A stretch of 8,019 nt of DNA from Planctomycetaceae bacterium (GTDB lineage Bacteria > Planctomycetota > Planctomycetia > Pirellulales > UBA1268), in the NCBI GenBank assembly GCA_003488325.1, contig DNLZ01000507.1, positions 1 through 8,019 of the forward strand, read 5' to 3'. The notes beneath the pieces were generated by a model, which saw only the letters and a program-made list of their open reading frames with translations, was not told the origin of the DNA and searched no databases. Shown here in pieces: positions 1-7,127 of this stretch (position 1 is the first letter of the stretch; each line of letters begins with the position of its first letter). Position numbers and translations under genes: made by a program.

Positions 1-578
1 AGAACGACCCCGAGGTGCCCGCCGCCATCCGCGAGGAGGCACGGCAGTACGGCTTCCCCAGGGACGAGTTCACCGACAACCGGCACCGCCCGCACCAGAT
101 CTACGTGCGGCAGGGTCGGCGAATATGGGGCGAATACACGTTCACCCAGCGGGACGCCGCCCTCGACCCTGCCACCGGCCTGCCCCGCCGCAAGCCCGAT
201 GGCGTGGCCATCGCAGAGTTCGGCTTCGACTCGCACGCGGTGCGCAAGTACGACCCGGCGCATCCGGGCGTGCGGGAGGGCTACATTTACATCGACCATC
301 AGCCCCTGCAGCTGCCCTACCGTATCCTCGTGCCGAAGTGCGTCGATGGGCTCCTCGTGCCCGTGGCGTGCAGTGCCAGCCACGTCGGCTACCAGACGAT
401 CCGCATGGAGCCCGTCTTCATGGCCCTCGGCGAGGCCTGCGGCATCGCGGCGAAGACCGCGATCGACGCGGGCGCACAGCCCCGCTCGGTCGATGTTCCA
501 GCCGTGCAGCGGCAGATCGTCGCCCGTGGCGGCGTGATCCTCTACGAGTCGCAGCCCCTCGTGCCGCCGGGACTTTGA
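1..578 (+). CDS. FAD-dependent oxidoreductase, C-terminal part (5' truncated by window edge)
   Basis: The reading frame is open from base 3 with no start, so about 191 C-terminal residues are present and the N-terminal part, including any Rossmann GxGxxG motif, lies outside. Bases 345-452 encode a block running GLLVPVACSASHVGYQTIR, then MEP, MALGEACGIAA. This matches the C-terminal FAD-contacting region typical of the FAD_oxidored family (PF12831), whose usual form is NLLVAGR-x-xSASH-x-x-x-x-xR-x-x-P-x-x-MALGQAAG-x-AA; here the usual AGR is replaced by PVAC. Such proteins are abundant in Planctomycetota and usually annotated only as FAD-dependent oxidoreductases; the substrate is unknown. The stop codon at 576-578 is 3 bp before the start of the next gene, so the two are probably co-transcribed and translationally coupled. 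By context it may oxidise a sugar or glycan-derived product, which is inference. The family call is good; specific function is open. Confidence 0.88.
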   Translation, partial: NDPEVPAAIREEARQYGFPRDEFTDNRHRPHQIYVRQGRRIWGEYTFTQRDAALDPATGLPRRKPDGVAIAEFGFDSHAVRKYDPAHPGVREGYIYIDHQPLQLPYRILVPKCVDGLLVPVACSASHVGYQTIRMEPVFMALGEACGIAAKTAIDAGAQPRSVDVPAVQRQIVARGGVILYESQPLVPPGL

Positions 579-581
579 ATC

Positions 582-1847
582 ATGCGCTTCGCCTGCACTG
601 CCGTTGCCGCCCTCGCGTTCTTGTCGATGCCGGCCGCCCTGTGCGCCGCCGACCCGCAGCCGCAGGCCGTGCCGGTGACGCAGGAGCTGCTCAACAGCAT
701 CCACGTGCGACCGCAGCTCATTCTCGACCCGTTTCCGGCGTATGCCGACAAGTATCTGCCCTTCGCGATGGCCGCGAGCATGGAGTCGACTCGCAAGGGC
801 CGGCTCTGGACCTGCTGGGCTGGCGGGCAGGACGGGCCCAACGCGTATCTGCTGGCGAGCTTCAGTGACGATGCGGGAGCGTCGTGGCGGGACCCCGTGT
901 TCGTGATCGACCCGCAGGCGCACGGCCTCAAGATGGGGACGCGGCTGGGGTCGTTCTGGTGCGATCCGCAGGGGCGGCTCTGGCTCTTCTTCCACCAGTC
1001 GTGCGGCATGTTCGACGGCAGTTGCACCAACTGGTTCGTCCGCTGCGACGATCCCGATGCCGAGAAACCGGCATGGACCGAGCCGGTCTTCATCGGCTTC
1101 GGCGCGTCGCTCAACAAGCCGATCGTGTGCAGGAGCGGCGAATGGATCCTGCCGGTGTCGCTCTGGGAACGCTGGCACATCGACAAACCCTTCGCCGACC
1201 GCTACCGGGAGCTCGACGCCGTGCGCGGGGCCAACGTGTTCGTCTCCGACGACGAGGGGGCGAGCTGGCGGTACCGCGGCGGCATCATCTTCGAGGAGAG
1301 CTGCTTCAACGAGCACTCCGTGGTCGAACTGGCGGACGGCCGGCTCTGGATGCTCTCGCGGGGCATGCGGGAGGCGTTCCAGAGTTTCTCCCGTGATGGC
1401 GGCGCGACCTGGGAGCCGCAGACGACCTTCTTTCCACACGTCAACAGCAAGGCGGTGTTTCGCCGGCTCGCGTCGGGGAATCTCCTGCTCGTCAAGCACG
1501 GTCAGGACATGGCCACGTCTCCCGGGCGAAAGGGGCCGCAGGACTGGGGAGTGCGCCAGGAGCTGACGGCCTTTCTCTCGAGCGACGACGGCAAGACCTG
1601 GTCGAAGGGGCTTCTACTCGACGAGCGAGCCGGCGTCTCCTACCCCGACATCGCCCAGACCCCGAACGGTGACGTCTACGTCCACTACGACCGTGATCGC
1701 GGCGGCGCGGCCGAGATCCTCTTCGCACGCTTCCGCGACGAGGACGTGCAGGCGGGCAGGCTCGTGACGTCGAACGCGGCGTTCAAGCAGCTCGTCAAGA
1801 GCAGGGTCCGCGGCATGCAGCGGCCGTCCGCGGCGTTGCCCAAGTAG
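582..1847 (+). CDS. Secreted sialidase-like (BNR/Asp-box) beta-propeller protein, type A
   Basis: This is a 421-residue protein with a signal peptide (hydrophobic stretch about residues 6-20, likely cleaved near CAA-D at 23/24). The rest resembles a single sialidase/BNR propeller of the BNR_2 kind (PF13088). Four good Asp boxes (S-x-D-x-G-x-[ST]-W) are seen at residues 95-102, 222-229, 270-277 and 333-340. Other blocks are GRLW at 73-76 and 131-134, LNKP 177-180, GEW 186-188, NEH with E249 at 243-249, R260 after LWMLS, RRLASG 294-299, LLLVKHG 301-307 and LDERAGVSYPD 346-356. These recur in the first module of the next gene and in the fourth gene, so the three are paralogues. Sialidases use a Tyr/Glu pair; Y354 and E244 or E249 are candidates, but no Arg is present in the first strand where sialidases carry RIP. 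It is probably an exo-acting glycosidase or glycan-binding propeller, with substrate unknown. There is no clear Shine-Dalgarno site; its ATG lies 3 bp after the upstream stop, suggesting coupled translation. Confidence 0.9.
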   Translation: MRFACTAVAALAFLSMPAALCAADPQPQAVPVTQELLNSIHVRPQLILDPFPAYADKYLPFAMAASMESTRKGRLWTCWAGGQDGPNAYLLASFSDDAGASWRDPVFVIDPQAHGLKMGTRLGSFWCDPQGRLWLFFHQSCGMFDGSCTNWFVRCDDPDAEKPAWTEPVFIGFGASLNKPIVCRSGEWILPVSLWERWHIDKPFADRYRELDAVRGANVFVSDDEGASWRYRGGIIFEESCFNEHSVVELADGRLWMLSRGMREAFQSFSRDGGATWEPQTTFFPHVNSKAVFRRLASGNLLLVKHGQDMATSPGRKGPQDWGVRQELTAFLSSDDGKTWSKGLLLDERAGVSYPDIAQTPNGDVYVHYDRDRGGAAEILFARFRDEDVQAGRLVTSNAAFKQLVKSRVRGMQRPSAALPK

Positions 1848-1865
1848 TATCCCGAGTACCCGCCC

Positions 1866-1871
1866 GAGGAG
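1866..1871 (+). promoter_or_regulatory. Ribosome binding site for the 1202-residue gene
   Basis: GAGGAG lies 9 bases before the ATG at 1881, in the 33-bp gap after the previous stop. It is the clearest Shine-Dalgarno match of the window and fixes the start of this gene, which is followed directly by a good signal peptide. The same gap holds no visible terminator hairpin. Confidence 0.65.
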
Positions 1872-1880
1872 CGACCTCCG

Positions 1881-4800
1881 ATGACCCGCAGACTCTGGCC
1901 GCTGTTCCTGGTGATCGGCCTGGCGACGTGTGGTGTGGCACACCCTGCGGCGGCCGTCGCCCAGGATTCCGCCGAAGCCCGCTTCGCCGCGATGTCTCCC
2001 GACGAGATCCGGGCCTACGAGCGGGAGACGCTCCGCCGTATCGCCGATCTCGCCCTCATTCCCCCGGTGCTCAACACCGACCCCCTGCCGCAGTACGACT
2101 ACGACAAGCTCGACTACGGCATGACGATCGGCATCGAGCGGACGCCGCAGGGCCGGCTCTGGGCATGCTGGGTCGCCGGCGGCGACAGCCCGAAGGCCTT
2201 CTTCGTGCTGGCGACGAGCGACGACGACGGCGAAACCTGGTCGAAGCCACGGCTCGTCGTCGACTCCCATGCACCGACACTTCCCCGCGACCGCAGCATC
2301 CTCGTCGGCAATCTCTGGACCGATCCCTTGGGCCGGCTCTGGCTCATCTTCGACCAGAGCATGGAGATGTTCGACGGCCGCGGGGGCGTCTGGGCGAGCG
2401 TCTGCGAAAACCCCGACGCCGAGAAGCCCGCGTGGTCGCCGCCGCGCCGGATCTGGCACGGCGTCACGCTCAACAAGCCCACCGTGCTCTCGACGGGCGA
2501 GTGGATGCTGCCGATCTCGCTCGACCAGCGGCATGGCACGCTTCCCGGGGAGCGGGGCATGTTCGGACCGTTCCAGGCGCTGTTCCCCGAACTCGATCCG
2601 CTCCGCGGCGCGAACGTGTTCGTCTCGACCGACAAGGGGGCCACCTGGCAGCGGCGCGGGGGGGTGACGTTCCCGAATCCCGACTGGCACGAGCACATGA
2701 TCGTCGAGCGCCGCGACAAGTCGCTCTGGATGCTCGCCCGCACCGCCAAGGGCATCATGCAATCCACGTCTACCGACGGCGGCCGCACCTGGGCCGAGCC
2801 GACCGAGCCGCCGGGCATCCGCCAGCCCAATGCCCGATTCCACGTGCGCCGGCTCGCCTCCGGCCGGCTGCTCCTCGTGAAGCACGGTGACACGATCGAC
2901 GCCCACGAGGGGCGCGTGAAGCTCAGCGCGTGGCTTTCCGACGACGACGGCGCCACCTGGCGGGGAGGTCTCGTGCTCGACGAGCGGGCGGGCATCTCCT
3001 ACCCCGACGGCTTCCAGGCGCCGGACGGCACGATCTACGTCTCCTACGACCGCAACCGGGCGACCGACGGCGAGATTCTGCTCGCCCGCTTCACCGAGGA
3101 CGACGTCCTCGCGAAGCGGCTCACCGGCACAAAATCCAAGGTGAAGATGCTCATCAGCCGGCCGCTCGCCCCGCGGCCCGCGACCCAAGGGGCCCGCGGC
3201 ACCCCGGCCGCCCCGGCACATGCCGCGACGATCCTCCCCGCCGGCTGGAACCCCAAGGCCGCGGCCGACGCGGTGCTCGAGCGGCTCGTCCGCGTCTCGG
3301 CGCCGCAGGTGAAGGGGGCCCACGATGCGGAGTTCGTCTGCGTGGGCGGTCGGGCCTACATCGTCGAGCACGACAACGACGTCGCGCCGGGGCACGGTGC
3401 CGGCAAGGCGATGTACTGCGTGCTCACGGTGGTCGATCTCGAGACGCTCGCCGTGGAGAAGACCCACCTCTTGGCGAAGGCGGGCCAGCAGTTCGCCAAC
3501 GCGACACTGCCCGACGCGGAGATCTTCGTACCCCGCATCATCCGTAAGGACGAGCACACGCTGAGGTGCTGGTTCTGCAGCCAGCCGTCCGGAGAGCAGG
3601 CGGTCACCTGGTATCGCGACTTCGACCTGAGGACCCAGGCCTTCGCCGGGAGCATCCACAAGGCGCAGCTCAAGACGGCGGCCGGCGTCTTCGACATGGA
3701 GCCGCGGCACTTTCATGCCGACGCCATGGCCGGCGGCTTCACGAAGCCGCCGGTGCGCCGCGGCCTCTACATTTTCGACTCGTTCAAGGAGTTCGACGGC
3801 CGCCGCTACGTCGCGCTCAATAACTTCGAGGGCAAGCAGAACGCACTCGCCGTCCTGCTCGACGATTTCGCCACCTTCGAGGTGATCGGCCACTACAACG
3901 AGCCGCAGGCGGAGCAGCTCAGCGAATCGGCCGTCAACCGGCTTCCCGACGGCACCTGGATGGCCATCTGCCGAAACGACAAGGGCAACTACCACTTCAC
4001 GACGAGCAGGGACGGCCGCACGTGGAGCGTCGGCGCGCCACAGCCCTTCGTGCCGAACGGCCTGAACTCGAAGCCGACGTTCGACCGCTTCGGTGGCGTC
4101 TACCACCTCGGCTGGCAGGAGAACACCAAGGTCGCCGACTGCAACCGCAGCGTCTTCAACGTCGACGTCTCCCGCGATGGGAAGACCTGGGAGCGGAAAT
4201 ACCGGTTCGAATCGCCGCACTCGTTCCAGTATCCGACGTTCCACGAGCACGAGGGCACGATCTGGCTGGCGGTCACGCAGAGCGACCACAAGGGCTCGAG
4301 CGACCGGATCATGTTCGGGCGGCTGGAGGACCTCGCTGCGGCCGGCGGCACGCGACCGACCCCGCCGACCTTCGCCGGGCCGACGGCCGGCGCGCTGCGG
4401 CAGATCTCGATCCCGACGGTCGACATCTCGGGGGACACGGCGCGGCATGCATTCGTGGCCCGCGGCACTCCCGAGGCCTACCAGGGGCACTGCGATACGG
4501 TGCTCATGGCCGACGGCCGGACGATGTTCGCGGCCTGGTGCATGAACCACGCCGGCCACCTGGGCCCGCTCGCCCGCAGCGACGACGGCGGCCGCACCTG
4601 GACCGAGCCCCTGTCCACGCCGGCCGACTGGTGGAACGTGAAGACGACCACGCCGGTGATCCACCGGCTCACCGATCCGCAGGGAGTCGAACGGCTCTTC
4701 GTCTTCGGGGCCTGCGACTTTCCCGGGAACATCCGCCGGGCCTTCTCGGCCGACGCCGGCACGAGCTGGTCGCCCATGGAGGAGACCGGCCTCGTGGGCG

Positions 4801-5489
4801 AGGTCGCGCCGAAGACGATCCTCCCCTTCGACGGCGGCAGGCGGCTGGTCATGTGGTCCGACCGCCGCGACCCCACGAACGCGAAGGACCCGCATCCGGT
4901 CGTCTGGCAGAGCGAGTCGTTCGACGGCGGTCTCACCTGGGGGAAGGAACGGGTGATCCTCGGCGTGCCGGGGCAGTGGGCGCAGCCCTGCGTCGTGCGT
5001 TCGCCCGACGGGAGGCAGCTTCTCATGCTCATGCGGGAGAACACCCGCCGCCACAACTCGCTCTATTCCGTGAGCGACGACGACGCCCGCACCTGGAGCG
5101 CACCACGGGAGCTTCCCGCCGCGCTCACCGGCGACCGTCACGCGGCGAAATACGCCCCCGACGGCCGGCTCGTCGTGGCGATGCGTGACATGGCGAAGAC
5201 GAGCCCGACTTTCGGGAATTACGTCGCCTGGGTCGGCCGCTACGACGACATCGTCGCCGGCCGCGAGGGGCAGTACCGGATCAAGCTCTTGAGCAACGCG
5301 AGCCGCACGGCGACCGACGGGCCCGGCCAGGGCAACTCCGACTGCGGCTACTCCGACATCGAGCTCCTGCCCGACGGCACACTCGTCGCCACCACGTACA
5401 TCAAGTACCGCCCCGGTCCGGAAAAACATTCGGTCGTGAGCACCCGCTTCACACTCGCCGAGACCGATGACCTGCTCTCCACGAAGTGA
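1881..5489 (+). CDS. Secreted triple-module sialidase-like protein (three tandem propeller-type modules)
   Basis: This 1202-residue protein is about three times the usual single-propeller length. A signal peptide (about residues 5-27, likely cut after AVA at 27; C17 in LATC is a weak lipobox alternative) is followed by a short charged helical stretch (30-57). Module 1 (about 60-428) is type A, with Asp boxes at 113-120, 249-256, 297-304 and 353-360, LNKP 197-200, HEH with E276 at 270-276, R287, RRLASG 323-328, KHG 334-336 and SYPD 373-376. An Ala/Pro-rich linker (429-450) leads to module 2 (about 451-816), a different BNR-like type with shortened boxes SRDGRTW (709-715) and SRDGKTW (764-770) and an ESAVNRLPDG-x-W-x-x-x-CR block (682-698). 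Module 3 (about 841-1200) is type C, like the last gene, with boxes at 900-907, 956-963 and 1013-1020, a degenerate one at 1065-1072, and LMREN 1050-1054. The frame is unbroken, so this is a fusion. It probably acts on a glycan outside the cytoplasm; the individual activities are unknown. Confidence 0.9.
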   Translation: MTRRLWPLFLVIGLATCGVAHPAAAVAQDSAEARFAAMSPDEIRAYERETLRRIADLALIPPVLNTDPLPQYDYDKLDYGMTIGIERTPQGRLWACWVAGGDSPKAFFVLATSDDDGETWSKPRLVVDSHAPTLPRDRSILVGNLWTDPLGRLWLIFDQSMEMFDGRGGVWASVCENPDAEKPAWSPPRRIWHGVTLNKPTVLSTGEWMLPISLDQRHGTLPGERGMFGPFQALFPELDPLRGANVFVSTDKGATWQRRGGVTFPNPDWHEHMIVERRDKSLWMLARTAKGIMQSTSTDGGRTWAEPTEPPGIRQPNARFHVRRLASGRLLLVKHGDTIDAHEGRVKLSAWLSDDDGATWRGGLVLDERAGISYPDGFQAPDGTIYVSYDRNRATDGEILLARFTEDDVLAKRLTGTKSKVKMLISRPLAPRPATQGARGTPAAPAHAATILPAGWNPKAAADAVLERLVRVSAPQVKGAHDAEFVCVGGRAYIVEHDNDVAPGHGAGKAMYCVLTVVDLETLAVEKTHLLAKAGQQFANATLPDAEIFVPRIIRKDEHTLRCWFCSQPSGEQAVTWYRDFDLRTQAFAGSIHKAQLKTAAGVFDMEPRHFHADAMAGGFTKPPVRRGLYIFDSFKEFDGRRYVALNNFEGKQNALAVLLDDFATFEVIGHYNEPQAEQLSESAVNRLPDGTWMAICRNDKGNYHFTTSRDGRTWSVGAPQPFVPNGLNSKPTFDRFGGVYHLGWQENTKVADCNRSVFNVDVSRDGKTWERKYRFESPHSFQYPTFHEHEGTIWLAVTQSDHKGSSDRIMFGRLEDLAAAGGTRPTPPTFAGPTAGALRQISIPTVDISGDTARHAFVARGTPEAYQGHCDTVLMADGRTMFAAWCMNHAGHLGPLARSDDGGRTWTEPLSTPADWWNVKTTTPVIHRLTDPQGVERLFVFGACDFPGNIRRAFSADAGTSWSPMEETGLVGEVAPKTILPFDGGRRLVMWSDRRDPTNAKDPHPVVWQSESFDGGLTWGKERVILGVPGQWAQPCVVRSPDGRQLLMLMRENTRRHNSLYSVSDDDARTWSAPRELPAALTGDRHAAKYAPDGRLVVAMRDMAKTSPTFGNYVAWVGRYDDIVAGREGQYRIKLLSNASRTATDGPGQGNSDCGYSDIELLPDGTLVATTYIKYRPGPEKHSVVSTRFTLAETDDLLSTK

Positions 5490-5517
5490 TCCGCATCCTG
5501 GAGCAGTCCACGACACT

Positions 5518-5521
5518 GGAG
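5518..5521 (+). promoter_or_regulatory. Ribosome binding site deciding the start of the fourth gene
   Basis: GGAG ends right before an in-frame ATG at 5522 and 6 bases before a second in-frame ATG at 5528. Spacing suits 5528, which also gives a clean signal peptide (MRAALAVIAL onward). A further in-frame GTG at 5486 overlaps the upstream stop codon, but would add 14 residues, including the polar MIRILEQSTT, ahead of the signal peptide and is less likely. Confidence 0.5.
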
Positions 5522-5527
5522 ATGCCC

Positions 5528-7114
5528 ATGAGAGCCGCCCTCGCAGTCATCGCCCTCGCCCTCCTCACCGGTGCGCACGCGACTCCCGCCGCGGAGGTCG
5601 CGTCGCTCGAGCCGCCACGGCATCTCGGCCCGCCGCTGCCGGAGCAGGCCGCGACCAACAGGGCCTTCACCGGCATCCCGAGCATGGCCGTGACGCCGCA
5701 GGGCCGGCTCTGGGCCACGTGGTACGCCGGCGTCACGCCGGGAGAGGATGCCAACAACTACGTCGTGCTCTCCACGAGCGCGGACAACGGCGGCAGCTGG
5801 CGGGAGGTGCTCGTCGTGGATCCCGACGCCGATGGGCCGGTGCGCGCCTTCGACCCGGAGCTGTGGGTGTCCCCCGACGGCCGGCTCTTCTTCTTTTGGG
5901 CGCAGATGGACAGGGGACGTCGCGACACGCAGCTCGGCGTGTGGTGCGTCGAGACGGCCACGCCGGAGGCCGAGCGGCCCGCGTGGTCACAGCCCCGCCG
6001 CATCGGCGACGGCGTCATGATGTGCAAGCCGACCGTGCTCTCCTCCGGCGAGTGGGCGCTGCCGATCTCGCGTTGGCGCGAGCACGACAAGAGCGCGCAG
6101 ATCGTCGTGTCGGCGGATGCGGGCCGCACCTGGAGCGTCCGCGGGGCGTGCCAGGTGCCGAAAGACGTGCGGCAGTTCGACGAGCACATGATCGTCGAGC
6201 GGAAGGACCACGCCCTCCTGATGCTCGTCCGCACCACGTACGGGATCGGCCAGAGCGTCTCGACGGACCGGGGCGCGAGCTGGCCCGACCTCGTGCCCTC
6301 GGCGCTGCCGCACACGCCTGCCCGGTTCTTCGTGCGGCGGCTGGCGTCGGGAAATCTGCTGCTCGTGAAGCACGGGCCGCTCGACCGGCCGACCGGACGG
6401 TCGCATCTCATGGCCTTCATCTCGACTGACGACGGCGCGACATGGTCGGGCGGCCTCATGCTCGACGAGCGACCCGGCGTGTCGTATCCCGACGGCCAAG
6501 AGACGCCCGACGGCGTCATTCGGATCATCTATGACTTCAACCGCGTCAAGGATCGCGAGATCCTGCTCGCCACGTTTCGCGAGGAGGACGCCGCGGCGGG
6601 AAAAGACGTGAGCGGAGCGGTGCGACTGCGGCAGGTCGTGAGTAAGGGTTCCGGCGGGCGGAAGCCGCCGCAGCAACAGGCCGCCGCCGTCCACGCCAAC
6701 GCCGACGGCAGGCCGCTCGCGAAGGAGCCGGCCGGAAGGCTCGCGAGCGGAGACCTGGCCGCGGAGCCGCTCGTCGCCGGCGCGAAGCTCTTTTCCGACC
6801 GCGGGTACACCGCCGCCGCGATGCCGCCGGCGCTCGCCGGCGCGAGATTCCTGCCGATCCCCATGGACGGTCCCAAGAGGCTTACGTGCGATCGCGCCGG
6901 CGCGGTCTTCTTCCTCACGCCCGTCCTCGACCGCAACGTCGACTCCGCGGCGCAGCCGCTCCTCGACCAGGGCTTCGAGAAGGTATCGCTGCCGGAAGTT
7001 CCGCTCTTCAATCCGGCTTCAGCGGCCAACTACTGCACGCTCTTTCACAAGCGTTGCGCCGTCGGTGAAACGATCATCGTGGGCAAGTGGGCCGTACCCG
7101 TCTTTTTTCCCTGA
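5528..7114 (+). CDS. Secreted sialidase-like propeller (type A) with an extra C-terminal module
   Basis: Starting at 5528 the protein has 528 residues. A signal peptide (1-18, cut after AHA) precedes a type A propeller (about 45-372). Asp boxes lie at 84-91, 195-202, 245-252 and 299-306; conserved blocks are GEW 174-176, DEH with E224 at 218-224, R235, RRLASG 270-275, KHG 281-283 and LDERPGVSYPD 312-322. It is more diverged than the two upstream type A modules: CKP replaces NKP at 166-168 and the FDG motif is lost. A polar, repeat-rich linker (about 373-415) leads to a separate module at about 416-528, with LFSDRGY (421-427), MPPALAG (432-438), repeated small and aromatic strands, and GETIIVGKWAVPVF (513-526). 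This tail resembles small beta domains attached to the ends of secreted carbohydrate-active proteins, recalled from pattern only. It may bind sugar or anchor the protein. It sits 38 bp after the upstream stop and 13 bp before the next gene, so it belongs to the same operon. Confidence 0.88.
   Translation: MRAALAVIALALLTGAHATPAAEVASLEPPRHLGPPLPEQAATNRAFTGIPSMAVTPQGRLWATWYAGVTPGEDANNYVVLSTSADNGGSWREVLVVDPDADGPVRAFDPELWVSPDGRLFFFWAQMDRGRRDTQLGVWCVETATPEAERPAWSQPRRIGDGVMMCKPTVLSSGEWALPISRWREHDKSAQIVVSADAGRTWSVRGACQVPKDVRQFDEHMIVERKDHALLMLVRTTYGIGQSVSTDRGASWPDLVPSALPHTPARFFVRRLASGNLLLVKHGPLDRPTGRSHLMAFISTDDGATWSGGLMLDERPGVSYPDGQETPDGVIRIIYDFNRVKDREILLATFREEDAAAGKDVSGAVRLRQVVSKGSGGRKPPQQQAAAVHANADGRPLAKEPAGRLASGDLAAEPLVAGAKLFSDRGYTAAAMPPALAGARFLPIPMDGPKRLTCDRAGAVFFLTPVLDRNVDSAAQPLLDQGFEKVSLPEVPLFNPASAANYCTLFHKRCAVGETIIVGKWAVPVFFP
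6652..6748. repeat. Cluster of short inverted repeats inside the linker-coding part of the fourth gene
   Basis: Three nested or adjacent palindromes lie within 97 bp. CGGCGG (6652-6657) pairs with CCGCCG (6665-6670) across a 7-base loop. GCTCGCGA (6715-6722) pairs perfectly with TCGCGAGC (6741-6748) across 18 bases. The spacer of the second contains the palindrome CCGGCCGG (6728-6735), and the right arm lies within the palindrome GCTCGCGAGC (6739-6748). The stretch encodes the low-complexity linker between propeller and C-terminal module. It could be a REP-like palindrome captured in frame, or chance in GC-rich coding DNA. Confidence 0.4.
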
Positions 7115-7127
7115 CGGTTGACGTGTC

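Noticed and set aside
125..868. A 247-codon + strand open frame spanning the oxidoreductase end and the start of gene 2
   Set aside because: Overlaps two well-supported genes in another frame and has shadow-like Arg/Ala/Gly-rich composition.
1848..1880. Possible terminator or promoter in the widest clear gap between genes 2 and 3
   Set aside because: No stable hairpin with a T run and no convincing -35/-10 pair; only a ribosome site is seen.
1929..1931. Cys17 of the triple-module protein as a lipoprotein attachment site
   Set aside because: LATC has Thr before Cys, which is unusual in a lipobox, and a better AVA cleavage site follows at residues 25-27.
4022..5188. A 388-codon + strand open frame inside the third gene
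   Set aside because: Arg/Pro/Ala-rich shadow in another frame of the type C module, without family motifs.
1614..5516. A 1300-codon open frame on the - strand covering the whole triple-module gene
   Set aside because: It is antisense to a clearly conserved coding gene. The GC-rich third positions of the + strand gene remove stop codons from this frame. Its product is low-complexity, rich in Arg, Gly, Val and Ala, with no recognisable motif, signal peptide or ribosome site.
5486..5527. GTG start at 5486 overlapping the stop of the third gene
   Set aside because: It would put 14 mostly non-signal residues before a good signal peptide; ATG at 5528 has GGAG at proper spacing. Overlap coupling remains possible but is less likely.
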